Below, one piece after another: positions 18,790 to 27,470 of a DNA stretch of 64,000 nucleotides. This DNA comes from RHKX01 sp963743875. GTDB taxonomy: Bacteria; Actinomycetota; Thermoleophilia; Solirubrobacterales; 70-9. The position numbers and the translations under genes are program-made. The stretch spans positions 682,001 to 746,000 of the forward strand of contig CAVURM010000001.1 of NCBI GenBank assembly GCA_963743875.1. Direction: 5' to 3'. Every line of letters begins with the position of its first letter. Within the stretch, counting starts at the first letter, position 1. Under the pieces are notes generated by a model, which was given only the letters and a program-made list of their open reading frames with translations, was not told the DNA's origin and did not search any database.

Positions 18790-20556
18790 TCAGCCGGTGG
18801 CCGTCTTCCGGTACTTCCGGACCGCCAGCGGGGCGAAGATCGCGATCAGCACCAGGCACCAGACCACAGCGCCCCAGATGTTGTTGCCCGGCCGGCGCAC
18901 CGAGCCACAGGGCCCGCATCGCGTCGACCACGATCGTGATCGGGTTCACCTCGGCGAACTTCTGGAGCGCCGCCGGCATCGAATCGATCGGCACGAACGC
19001 CGAGGAGATGAACGTGATCGGGAAGATCAGCGTGAATCCGATCCCGTTGGCCGCCTCCGGCGAGGAGACCGACATCCCGATCAGCGCGAAGATCCACGAG
19101 AACGCGTAGCCGAAGAGCAGCAGCAGCCCGATCCCGGCGACGATCTCAGCGACGCTCGCTTCGAACGAGAACCCGATGATCAGGCCGGTGATCACGAGGA
19201 TGATCACGGACGACGGAGGTTCGTGACGACGTCCGCAAGCGTCCGCCCCGCGAGCACCGAAGCCCGCGAGGTCGGCAGCGACCGGAAGCGATCGATCAGG
19301 CCCTTGGTCAGATCCTCGGCGAGTCCGAGCGCGGTCACGAACCCGCCGAAGGCGGTGTTCTGGACGATGATCCCGGGAATCAGGAAGTCGATGTAGGAGA
19401 AGCCCGGCGTCGAGATCGCCCCGCCGAAGACGAAGGCGAAGAGCAACACGAACATGACCGGCTGAATCGTGAAACCGATCAGCAGGTCGGGCGACCGGGG
19501 CAACCGCACGAGATTGCGCTCGGCCAGGACCAGGGTGTCGGGTACGAAGCGGCTCATGCCGGCGACCTCCTCGCGGTCGGAGTCGGCTTGCTCATCGGTC
19601 TCGCTGCTCAGCTCGCGACCGGTCAGCGTCAGGAAGACGTCGTCGAGCGTCGGTCGTCGGATCGCGACATCGTCGGCGTCGATCCCGGCCTGATCGAGGC
19701 GGCGCGCTGCATCCATGATCGTGCCCGCTTCCTTGAGCACGCTGACGCTGACCCGCCGGCCCTCGACCAGCGGCTCGTCACCGGACATCGGCGCCAATGC
19801 GGCCCCGGCGGCATCCACCGTCGACGGATCGGTCACGTGGACCTCGACCCGGACACCGCCGACCCTGTCCTTGAGTTGATCGGAGGTTCCGTCGGCGATC
19901 ACCTTGCCGCTGTCGATCACCGCGATCCGGTCGGCGAGGCGATCGGCCTCGTCGAGGTACTGGGTGGTCAGCAGGACGGTCGTGCCGTCGGCGACGAGAC
20001 CCTCGATCGTCTCCCAGAGGTCGAGCCGGCTGCGCGGGTCGAGGCCGGTGGTCGGTTCGTCCAGGAAGAGAACCGGCGGGTGGGCGACCAGGGCGGCCGC
20101 CAGATCGAGCCGCCGCCGCATGCCCCCCGAGTAGGTCCTGACGACCCGGTCGCCGGCATCGGACAGCCCGAAGCGATCGAGCAGCTCACCCGCCGTGACC
20201 TTGGCGTCGGCGCGGCGTATTCCGTAGAGGCGACCGACCATCACGAGGTTCTCGACTCCGGTCAGGTTCTCGTCGACCGCGGCGTACTGACCCGCGAGCC
20301 CGATCTGAGAGCGCAGCGCAGCCGCATCGTCGACCACGTCGAGACCGACGACCCGCGCGGAGCCCGCATCCGGGGCGAGCAGGGTCGTCAACACGCGCAC
20401 CGCGGTCGTCTTGCCGGCGCCGTTGGGGCCGAGCACGCCGAGGACCGTCCCCGTCGCGGCCTCGAGGTCGATGCCGTCGAGGGCGCGAACGTCCCCGAAC
20501 GACTTGACCAGCCCCGAGACCTCGATCGCGGGTCGATTGCTGTTTCGATCCGTCAA
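18790..20556 (-). CDS. Daunorubicin-resistance-type ABC exporter, ATPase and permease in one frame
   Basis: The N-terminal half is a DrrA-type ATPase: Walker A GPNGAGKTTAVRVL, signature YSGGMRRRLDLAAAL, Walker B PVLFLDEPTTGLD, and LLTTQYLDEADRLADR. The C-terminal half is an ABC-2/DrrB permease beginning MSRFVPDTLVLAERN, with LLIGFTIQPVMFVLLFAFVF and GFTLIFPITFISSAFVP. No stop separates them, so they read as a 588-residue fusion, which is unusual because DrrA and DrrB are normally separate. Two shifts are needed in the permease: one missing base near 19210, and one extra near 18886 that restores NNIWGAVVWCLVLIAIF up to TGA at 18790. I use TTG 20556, with AGGAG 9 bases upstream. It probably exports a hydrophobic compound. 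Confidence 0.8.
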
Positions 20557-20738
20557 GTAATGCTTCTCCTTCTGCGACTGCTTTCGGGTGAGACCGGGAC
20601 CCCGCCCGGAACTCATCGCACCCCTGCCGAACGCCTCGTTGTACAGGATCGGACTCACGGGCCAGAACGGTCAAGGACCGGGACGGCAAGATGGCAGAAA
20701 CGTCCCCCGGGAGGACGCTTCTGCAGCTTCGCCGGACT

Positions 20739-21752
20739 TCAGGCGATCTTGACCGAGAGCTTGCCGGTGTTGGCCCCGTCGAAGAGCATGTTGAGCGCCT
20801 CGGGGAGCCGCTCGAAGCCCTCGACGACGGTTTCGAGCGCCTCGATCCTGCCCGCGGCCATCAGGCCGCCGATCTCGGCGCCCGCTTCCGGAGCCTGGTG
20901 GAAGTGATCGAGGACGATGAAGCCCTTGATCATCACCCGATTGATCAGCACGTTGCCGAAGGTCCTCGGGCCGGGTGGCGGGTCGTCGGAGTTGTAGCCG
21001 GAGATCAGACCGCAGAGGGCGACCCGGGCGTTCAGGTTGAGCCGGCCCATGACCAGCTCCATGATCTCGCCGCCGACGTTCTCGAAATCGACGTCGATGC
21101 CGTCGGGCGTGGCCTCGATCAGCTTCCTCTGCCAGCCGTCGGCCTTGTAGTCGACGGCGGCATCGAAGCCGAGTGCCTCGGTCAGCAGGGCGCACTTCTC
21201 CGGCCCACCGGCGATTCCGACCACACGGGCACCGTGGGTCCCCGCGAGCTGCCCGGCAATCGAGCCGACGGCGCCGGCGGCGGCGGAGACGACCACCGTC
21301 TCCCCCTCCTTCGGCTTGCCGATCTCATGGATCCCGACCCAGGCCGTGAGCCCGGTCATCCCGAGGACGCCCAGGTAGGCGCTCGGCGAGGCGACGCCGG
21401 GAACCTCGGTCACCGGCATCAGTGGAGCGGTGTCGGAGGCGACGAACCAGTCCTGCCAGCCGACCAATCCCTGGACGAGCTGGCCCTCCTGGTAGGCGGG
21501 GTGGTTGGACTCGACGACGCGGCCGAGCCCGCCGGCCCGGACGACCTCGCCGAGGGCGACCGGCGGCAGGTAGGTGGGCGTGTCGTTGAGCCATCCCCGG
21601 TTGGTCGGATCGACCGAGATCCACTCGTTCCGGACCAGCGCCTCGCCCTGGCCGATCTCAGGAACGGGCTCGGTTACGAACTCGAAGGTATCGGCATCGA
21701 CGCGCCCCGAGGGACGCTCGCGGAGCAGGTAGCGACGGTTGCTCTCAGACAT
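20739..21752 (-). CDS. Zinc-independent MDR-family NADP-dependent oxidoreductase
   Basis: Medium-chain dehydrogenase/reductase of the leukotriene B4 dehydrogenase/CurA-like group (337 aa), reducing activated C=C bonds with NADPH. The nucleotide-binding block is VVVSAAAGAVGSIAGQLAG and is followed by VVGIAGGPEKCALLTEALG. VDYKADGWQRKL and DVDFENVGGEIMELVM are typical of this group, and no catalytic zinc cysteines are present. Start ATG at 21752 follows a purine-rich GAGGAAAGAGG. It appears monocistronic or paired with the small DUF2630 gene upstream. Substrate unknown. Confidence 0.85.
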   Translation of the reverse strand: MSESNRRYLLRERPSGRVDADTFEFVTEPVPEIGQGEALVRNEWISVDPTNRGWLNDTPTYLPPVALGEVVRAGGLGRVVESNHPAYQEGQLVQGLVGWQDWFVASDTAPLMPVTEVPGVASPSAYLGVLGMTGLTAWVGIHEIGKPKEGETVVVSAAAGAVGSIAGQLAGTHGARVVGIAGGPEKCALLTEALGFDAAVDYKADGWQRKLIEATPDGIDVDFENVGGEIMELVMGRLNLNARVALCGLISGYNSDDPPPGPRTFGNVLINRVMIKGFIVLDHFHQAPEAGAEIGGLMAAGRIEALETVVEGFERLPEALNMLFDGANTGKLSVKIA

Positions 21753-21785
21753 TGAGTTGGCCTCTTTCCTCGGAGGTTGAAGCGT

Positions 21786-22028
21786 CTATTGCTCGTAGCC
21801 CTCGACGGTCGATTCGTCCCGCAACGAGGTGTTGTCGGGATCCAGCTGGAACTCCTCGTGGCTCTTGCGCTGCCGAAGCAGATCCCAGCATTGATCGAGT
21901 TCGACCTTGATCTGGCCGAGGCGCTCGTGCCGCTCGTCGTCGGGCCCCCTGCCGGCTGCCTCGTCCGTCAATCGGTGCTCCTCGGCAACCAGCCGTTCGA
22001 TCTGTTCACGAAGTGTTGCGTCGTCCAT
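21786..22028 (-). CDS. Small DUF2630-family protein
   Basis: An 80-residue acidic helical protein of the actinobacterial DUF2630 family, recognised by IERLVAEEHRL, RLGQIKVELDQCWDLLRQR and the C-terminal DPDNTSLRDESTVEGYEQ. It has no membrane segment or known catalytic motif and its function is unknown. The charged heptad-like helix could form a short coiled coil. It starts at ATG 22028 and ends 34 bases before the oxidoreductase gene, which it may be co-transcribed with. Confidence 0.75.
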   Translation of the reverse strand: MDDATLREQIERLVAEEHRLTDEAAGRGPDDERHERLGQIKVELDQCWDLLRQRKSHEEFQLDPDNTSLRDESTVEGYEQ

Positions 22029-22071
22029 TCCGCCACCTTACCGCGCGGTCTGCTCAATCCACCTGGAACGA

Positions 22072-22100
22072 GAACGGGCGGCCACCGGGGCCGCCCGTTC
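22072..22100 (-). terminator. Strong hairpin terminator after the YceI gene
   Basis: Perfect 12-bp stem, gaacgggcggcc and ggccgcccgttc, with a 5-base loop accgg. It is 19 bases past the YceI stop in the minus direction and is followed on that strand by a pyrimidine-rich stretch (tctcgttcc). This is a good intrinsic terminator and separates YceI from the DUF2630 gene. Confidence 0.75.
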
Positions 22101-22118
22101 ATCGATGGATCAAACCGG

Positions 22119-22670
22119 TCAGTCCTGCTTGACGGCCTCGACGTCGAGGGTCAGCTTGACCTTGTCGGCGACGACTGCGTTGCCGCTGCCGAGGGCCGCG
22201 TTGAACTTCATCTCGAAGTCCTTACGGGAGATCTGGCCGGTGACTTCGAAGCCGGTCCGCGACTCGTCCTGCATGCCGACATCGATGCCACCATGCTCAG
22301 CGTTGAGCTCGACCTCCCTCGTCACGCCGTGAATCGTCAGGTTGCCGACGATCCTGAAGTTCTCCTCGCCGACCGACTCGATGTCGGTGGACTCGAAGCT
22401 GATCTCCGGGTAGTTCTCGGCGTCGAAGAAATCCGCCGAGCGAAGGTGCTCGTCGCGCTGCTGCTGGTTGGTGTCGATCGATGCCGCCTTGACGGAACCG
22501 CGGGCGGTCAGCCGACCCGTCTCATCGACGTCGAGAGAACCCTCGAAGTCGCGGAACTCGCCGCGCACGGTCGATACGCCCATGTGCTTGACGGCAAAGC
22601 CGACCTTGGTGTGGGCGGTGTCGACGGCCCAGGTGCCGGTCGGGATTGCTGTCTCGGTTGCGGTGCTCAT
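22119..22670 (-). CDS. YceI family protein
   Basis: A 183-residue lipocalin-like beta-barrel protein of the YceI family, which binds isoprenoid or other amphiphilic molecules. Family blocks WAVDTAHTKVGFAVKHMGVS, VRGEFRDFEGSL and GEENFRIVGNLTIHGVTREV are evident, with YPEISFESTDIES before them. There is no signal peptide, so it is probably cytoplasmic, as is common for actinobacterial members. The start ATG at 22670 is chosen because the open frame upstream has no recognisable protein. It is divergent from the siderophore-interacting protein gene. The role is unknown; stress or lipid handling is typical. Confidence 0.88.
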   Translation of the reverse strand: MSTATETAIPTGTWAVDTAHTKVGFAVKHMGVSTVRGEFRDFEGSLDVDETGRLTARGSVKAASIDTNQQQRDEHLRSADFFDAENYPEISFESTDIESVGEENFRIVGNLTIHGVTREVELNAEHGGIDVGMQDESRTGFEVTGQISRKDFEMKFNAALGSGNAVVADKVKLTLDVEAVKQD

Positions 22671-22818
22671 TGTGACTCGCTTTCGTGGAAGGGGGAGGAT
22701 AATGGTTGCTTGCGCAAATAACTTACCACATAGACGCTTGCGGTGACAACTAATCTGATCGGACCGTGATCGAGGGACTCCGAGAGGGACGCCCGGACCC
22801 CCTACCCTCACGTCCGGA
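22671..22818. promoter_or_regulatory. Divergent promoter region between YceI and siderophore-interacting protein genes
   Basis: A 148-base AT-richer gap between two divergent starts, so promoters for both must lie here. The palindrome ttgcgcaa at 22710-22717 sits near the middle and overlaps repeated ttgc units (ggttgcttgcgcaa), a plausible operator for a MarR- or TetR-type repressor. No confident -35/-10 pair can be named. Confidence 0.4.
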
Positions 22819-23682
22819 ATGTCCGATCCGAAGGCAAAGTTGTCCGCGAATCGCACCCCGCCGCGGCTGACCGAGGTTCGCAGCGTGGAGCCCCTGAGCC
22901 CGCAGATGCTCAGGGTCGTCGTCGGCGGCGAGGATCTCGCCGGATTCGGTGCCGGCCCGTTCACCGATCACTACGTGAAGCTGCAGCTCCCGCCGGCGGG
23001 TGCCCCCTATTCCGCCCCGTTCGACCTCGACGAGATCAAGGCGACCCTCCCCCGCAATCAGTGGCCCAGGGTCCGCACCTACTCCGTTCGCGGCTGGGAT
23101 CCCGACCGCCTCGAACTGACGATCGACTTCGTCCATCACGGCAGTGCCGGCGTCGCTGGGCCGTGGGCGGCTTCCGCTCAGCCGGGCGACCGACTGCAGC
23201 TGATCGGCCCAGGCGGCGCCTATGAGCCCGACCCCGACGCGGGCTGGCACCTGATGGTCGGCGACGCCTGCGTGATCCCCGCCATCGCGGTTGCCCTGGA
23301 GCGGATCCCAGCGAGGGTTCCCGTCCATGTGATCGTCTCCGTCGACGGCCCCGAGGAGGAGCACCCGCTGGAGACCTCGGGTGAACTCGAGCTGACCTGG
23401 ATCCATCGCAACCCCGCCGTCGAGCTGGCAGCGGAACCCCTGCTCGCCGCGGTCGAGGATCTGGGGTTCCCGCCGGGCCGGGTTCATGCCTTCGTACACG
23501 GCGAGGCCGGCGCCGTGCGGGCGGTTCGCAAGCATCTGCTCGGCGAGCGCGGGGTTCCGCCCGAGGACTTGTCGGCATCCGGTTACTGGAAGCGCCGCCG
23601 AACCGAGGAGGGCTGGCGCGAGGACAAGGCGGAGTGGAAGCGCCAGGTCGAGGAGGACCTGCGGGCCGACACCGGGAGGTGA
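22819..23682 (+). CDS. Siderophore-interacting FAD-binding reductase
   Basis: Cytoplasmic flavoprotein of the SIP (ViuB-like) family, 287 aa, that reduces ferric siderophores to release iron. The FAD site RVRTYSVRGWDPDRLELTID and the diphosphate loop QPGDRLQLIGPGGAYEPD are typical, as are LMVGDACVIPAIAVALERIP and the C-terminal GYWKRRRTEEGWREDKAEWK. Start ATG at 22819 follows the divergent promoter region. No siderophore genes are nearby, so it may serve imported xenosiderophores. Intact. Confidence 0.9.
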   Translation: MSDPKAKLSANRTPPRLTEVRSVEPLSPQMLRVVVGGEDLAGFGAGPFTDHYVKLQLPPAGAPYSAPFDLDEIKATLPRNQWPRVRTYSVRGWDPDRLELTIDFVHHGSAGVAGPWAASAQPGDRLQLIGPGGAYEPDPDAGWHLMVGDACVIPAIAVALERIPARVPVHVIVSVDGPEEEHPLETSGELELTWIHRNPAVELAAEPLLAAVEDLGFPPGRVHAFVHGEAGAVRAVRKHLLGERGVPPEDLSASGYWKRRRTEEGWREDKAEWKRQVEEDLRADTGR

Positions 23683-23791
23683 CTGAACCACCACCAGGGT
23701 GAGGTGCGTTCAAGCCCCAGGACCCCTGGGAGCCGGACGAGCTTCGGGCGACCCTGATCGGACCTACCCAACCCGATCAAGGAGGACCCCG

Positions 23792-24409
23792 ATGATGACC
23801 ACCCACTCCCCCACCCGTTCGCCGCTGGCGATCGCGGCGGGGCTACTGATGGCCGCCGCGCTGGCGCTGCTGCTGGCAGTTCCGACCAGCAGCCTCGCGC
23901 ACGGCTCCGGCGTGCAGAAGGCGAAGTTCGGCGCCGACCTCTCGATGCCGGGCATCGACGCGGTCGACGCGCCGGTCCCCTGCCCTCTCGTAGGCAGCTG
24001 CACCAGGGTTCAGTCCTACTACGAAGGACCGCCGCACGCCGGGGGGACGCCGTTCGCCCCGAAGAACGGGACGATTACGAAGATCCGGCTGATCGCCGAC
24101 TCGCCGGGCAAGCTGCATCTGCAGATCGCCAAGCGAGGCATGGCCACGGAGTCGAAGGTCACCCGCGAAGGGCCGACGATCAAGTACGCCGGCACCGGCT
24201 CGGTCGAGAAGTTCAAAGTCGACGTACCGGTCAAGCACTACGAGTGGCTGGCCTTCAAGACCAAGCAGGCCGACACGCTGACGTGCGAGCCAGGCGCAAG
24301 CGGCGAGGACTACGTCTACCAGCCGGCCCTGGCGCCGGGTGGGCCGTTCGCCGCGGCCTACGCCACGGAGGAATGCACCCAGCTCATCGGGGCGACCATG
24401 AAGTACTAG
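23792..24409 (+). CDS. Secreted protein of unknown function
   Basis: A 205-residue exported protein. The start ATG at 23792 has GGAGG six bases upstream. A Sec signal peptide runs from about residue 10: SPLAIAAGLLMAAALALLLA followed by a likely cleavage after SLAHG. The mature part contains two cysteine groups (VPCPLVGSCTRVQ early; TLTCEP and EECTQ late), suggesting two disulfides, and a beta-rich middle (KIRLIADSPGKLHLQIAKRG). I do not recognise the family. It resembles extracellular beta-sandwich proteins common in Thermoleophilia, but this is an impression. It is followed by a strong hairpin. Confidence 0.75.
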   Translation: MMTTHSPTRSPLAIAAGLLMAAALALLLAVPTSSLAHGSGVQKAKFGADLSMPGIDAVDAPVPCPLVGSCTRVQSYYEGPPHAGGTPFAPKNGTITKIRLIADSPGKLHLQIAKRGMATESKVTREGPTIKYAGTGSVEKFKVDVPVKHYEWLAFKTKQADTLTCEPGASGEDYVYQPALAPGGPFAAAYATEECTQLIGATMKY

Positions 24410-24433
24410 GAGGTCGCCGATTGCAGCCCCGGA

Positions 24434-24498
24434 CCCGGGCGGCAGAGGTCCCGCCTTCACACTCCTAGCTGAGTGTCGGCGGACCTCGACCGCCCGGG
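24434..24498. terminator. Long bidirectional hairpin between convergent genes
   Basis: Arms of 18 bases at 24434-24451 and 24481-24498 pair at 16 of 18 positions (cccgggcgg and gaggtcc blocks match, with two central mismatches). Inside lies a second complementary pair acact/agtgt with a short loop containing ctag. It lies 24 bases after the secreted-protein stop and 60 bases from the stop of the opposing zinc-finger gene. It probably terminates transcription from both sides. Confidence 0.65.
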
Positions 24499-24558
24499 CC
24501 CTCCGTCGTCCGTACGAAGGCGGGCGCTTGCGCCTCGAGGCCCCGTTTGGAGGGGGGG

Positions 24559-24885
24559 TCAGCCGAGCGGTGACCGTGGAATCCGGGTCTCCCCTTCGAC
24601 GTCGGGGAGGCGCATGATCAGCTCGTCGGGGTAGCACCAGGACCAGACCTCGCCGGGCTCGAGCGAGCGGATGATCGGGTGCTCGGAGGCCGCGGCATGG
24701 GCGGTCGCATGGCGATTCGGAGAATCGTCGCAGCAACCGACGTGCCCACAGCTCAAGCAGATCCGCAGGTGTAACCAGAGATCGCCCGTCCTCAGACAAT
24801 CCTCGCAGCCTTCGGCCGACTCGGGAAGGCGCCTGATCTTGATCTGGTCGAGATGGGAGCAGCCCGGCATCGCTGGGCCGATCAT
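24559..24885 (-). CDS. UBP-type zinc finger protein
   Basis: A 108-residue protein consisting almost wholly of a ZnF-UBP domain. Cysteine/histidine pairs appear in order: GCSHLDQIK near residue 8, EGCEDCLRTGDLW near 25, RICLSCGHVGCCDDS near 40, and the histidines in RHATAHAAASEHP near 57-68. The end WSWCYPDEL matches the domain's terminal strand. In eukaryotes this domain binds ubiquitin C-termini; bacterial stand-alone members have unknown partners. The start is ATG 24885, very close to the divergently placed cydA, so it may share a promoter with the bd oxidase operon. Confidence 0.85.
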   Translation of the reverse strand: MIGPAMPGCSHLDQIKIRRLPESAEGCEDCLRTGDLWLHLRICLSCGHVGCCDDSPNRHATAHAAASEHPIIRSLEPGEVWSWCYPDELIMRLPDVEGETRIPRSPLG

Positions 24886-24970
24886 GACACCCGCAGCTTC
24901 TCGAGAGCCCCGAACGGCCGAAGGCCGGCGCCGATTTGCGGTCGGTCCGAAGCGTAAGATCGACCCCGCG

Positions 24971-26393
24971 TTGACCGTCGTCGCCGATACAGCCCTCGAT
25001 CTGGCGCGCTGGCAGTTCGCGGCGACGACGCTCTACCACTTCATCTTCGTGCCGCTGACGCTCGGACTGGCCCCGATCGTCGCGATCATGCAGACGCTCT
25101 GGTATCGGCGCCGGGAGGAGAAATGGCTGCGGCTGACCAAGTTCTTCGGGACGCTGATGCTGATCAACTTCGCGATCGGAGTCGCCACGGGGCTCGTGCA
25201 GGAGTTCCAGTTCGGGATGAACTGGTCGGCGTTCTCGAGGGTCGTCGGAGATGTCTTCGGCTCCCCGCTGGCGATCGAGGGCCTCGGCGCCTTCTTCCTC
25301 GAGTCGACATTCCTCGGCCTCTGGGTCTTCGGCTGGAACCGGCTCAGCCCGAAGCGTGCACCTGGCGACGATCTACCTCGTCTGGGCCGGTACCTGGCTG
25401 TCGGCATTCTTCATCCTCGCCGCCAACTCCTGGATGCAACATCCGGTCGGCTACGAGATCGACGGGGCCACCGGGAACGCCCAGGCGCACCAACATCTTC
25501 GAGATCCTCTTCCAGACGTTCACCTGGTTCGCAGTCGGTCACGCCCTCCTCGCCGGGCTGATGACCGCGGGGTTCCTCGTCCTCGGCGTCTCGATCTGGC
25601 AGATGCGACGCGGCAGGGATCCCCTGATCTTCCGTGCCTCGGCGAAGCTCGCGATCGTCGTCGTCGTGCCGGTCTCGATGTTGAACCTGGCCGTCGGCAG
25701 CGAGTTCGGCGTCCAGATCACCGACGTCCAGCCGATGAAGATCGCGGCGGCTGAGGCCCTCTGGGAAACCGAGCAGCCGGCCGGATTCACCCTGTTTCAG
25801 ATCGGCGGATTCACCGAGGACGACCAGGACCCCGCCTTCAACATCTCGATCCCTCGCGCGCTCTCGTTCCTGGCCACGAACTCTCTCGACGGCAAGGTCG
25901 TGGGAATGAACGAACTGCAGAGCAGTACGAGCAGCAGTTCGGGCCCGGTGACTACATACCCAACGTCCCGCTCGATCTTCTGGAGCATGCGCGCGATGGC
26001 CTATCTCGGCACCCTGTCACTGCTGCTCGCCCTCTGGGCCGCCTACCTACTGCGCAAGGAACGGCTCGGCGAGTCGAAGTGGTTTGCGCGGGCCGCCGTC
26101 GCCGGGATCGCCCTGCCGTACGTCGTCCAGCCTCTCGGGCTGGGTTCTGAGCGAGGCGGGACGACAACCGTGGGTGGCCTTCGGCCTGCTCAAGACCGAG
26201 GACGCCGTATCCCCGACGACGAGCGTCGGCATGGTTGCCGCGAGCCTCACGATCTTCGTCGGCCTCTACGGCGGGCTCGCCGTACTCGACTTCATCCTGA
26301 TGCGCCGCTACGCGACGCCTCGACCTGCCCGAGGCCGACCCGCCGGCGGACCTTCCGGAGGGTGGCGCGGCTGCGGCCGCGCCGGGGTACTGA
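24971..26393 (+). CDS. cydA: Cytochrome bd ubiquinol oxidase subunit I, about six apparent frameshifts
   Basis: Haem-bearing subunit of the high-affinity terminal oxidase (about 472 aa after correction). The TTG start is tentative. The pieces, in order across changing frames, are FAATTLYHFIFVPLTLGLAP (haem b595 His), VQEFQFGMNWSAFSRVVGDV, FFLESTFLGLWVFGW, VHLATIYLVWAGTWLSAFFI, NSWMQHPVGYEI, TNIFEILFQTFTWFAVGHAL, FWSMRAMAYLGTLSLLLALW and EAGRQPWVAFGLLKTEDAVS (quinol-loop GRQPW). I place single inserted bases near 25355, 25488, 25970, 26143 and 26314, and one deletion near 25920 that the next insertion compensates. TGA 26391-26393 is one base before cydB. A functional gene with sequence errors is the likely truth. 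Confidence 0.88.
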
Positions 26394-26394
26394 G

Positions 26395-27467
26395 ATGTCG
26401 CTGGAGACCGTCTGGTTCATCCTGATCTGCGTCCTCTGGACGGGCTACCTGGTACTCGAGGGCTTCGACTTCGGCGTCGGCATGCTCGCCGCCGTTCCTC
26501 GGCGGTCGCGACGATGAGAGCCGCAAGTCGGTGATCGCAACGATCGGCCCGGTCTGGGACGGCAACGAGGTCTGGCTGATCACGGCCGGCGGAGCCACCT
26601 TCGCCGCCTTCCCGCAGTGGTACGCGACGATGTTCTCCGGCTTCTACCTCGCCCTGCTCGGCATCCTCGTCCTGCTGATCCTGCGGGTGATCTCATTCGA
26701 GTGGCGCAACAAGGTCGACTCGGATCGATGGCGATCGTTCTGGACGTGGACCAACTTCACGTGCTCGCTGCTGTTGCCGATCCTCTGGGGCGTCGGGCTC
26801 TCGAACCTGCTGGCACGGGGTCCCGATCGACTCCGACGCCGAGTTCGCGGGCAACTTCTGGTCCCTGTTCAGCCCCTACACGGTCTTTGCCGGGCTGACC
26901 GTCGGCCTGCTCTGCCTCACCCACGGATCGACGTTCCTCGGCCTCCGGCTACAGGGCCCGCTGCGCGACCGGGCTCATCTGGTCGCCTCCCGCGTCTCCC
27001 CCCTCGCCGCGATCGCCGCGGCCGGTCTGCTGGTCTGGACGGTCGCCGTCGGAGCCGACGTCAACGACCGCGACATCCTTCCCGGCGCGGCGATCGCCGC
27101 GGTCGGAGCGCTCGCGGCCTGCGCTTCGGTGCCGCTGATCCGCTCGCGGCGCGAAGGGCGCGCATTCGTCGCCACCGCGATCACGATCGCCGCCTGGGTC
27201 GTGACCCTCTTCACCGAGATGTATCCGCGGGTGATGGTCGCTGCGCCCGACTTCGCCAACAGCCTGACGATCGACAACGCATCCTCGGCCAACTACACGC
27301 TGACCGTGATGACGGTGGTCGCCGTCGTCCTGACCCCGGTCGTGATCCTCTATCAGGGGTGGACCTACCACGTGTTCAAGGCGCGCCTTGGTAAGGCCGA
27401 CCCCGTCGACAACCCCATCGACCTGCTGGCCGGCAGGGAGGGACGTCCGCCTGAATCGGCCGAGTAG
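26395..27467 (+). CDS. cydB: Cytochrome bd ubiquinol oxidase subunit II, two apparent frameshifts
   Basis: Second subunit of the bd oxidase (about 356 aa after correction). It begins MSLETVWFILICVLWTGYLV followed by the family hallmark LEGFDFGVGML. Removing one C near 26498 gives LGGRDDESRKSVIATIGPVW and DGNEVWLITAGGATFAAFP. Removing one C near 26819 gives VPIDSDAEFAGNFWSLFSPY and the rest, ending RMVMVAAPDFANSLT-like text and YQGWTYHVFKARLG. Both shifts are insertions of C. The ATG follows cydA at one base and the next gene starts 3 bases later, so cydA-cydB-cydDC form one operon. Confidence 0.88.
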
Positions 27468-27470
27468 GCC

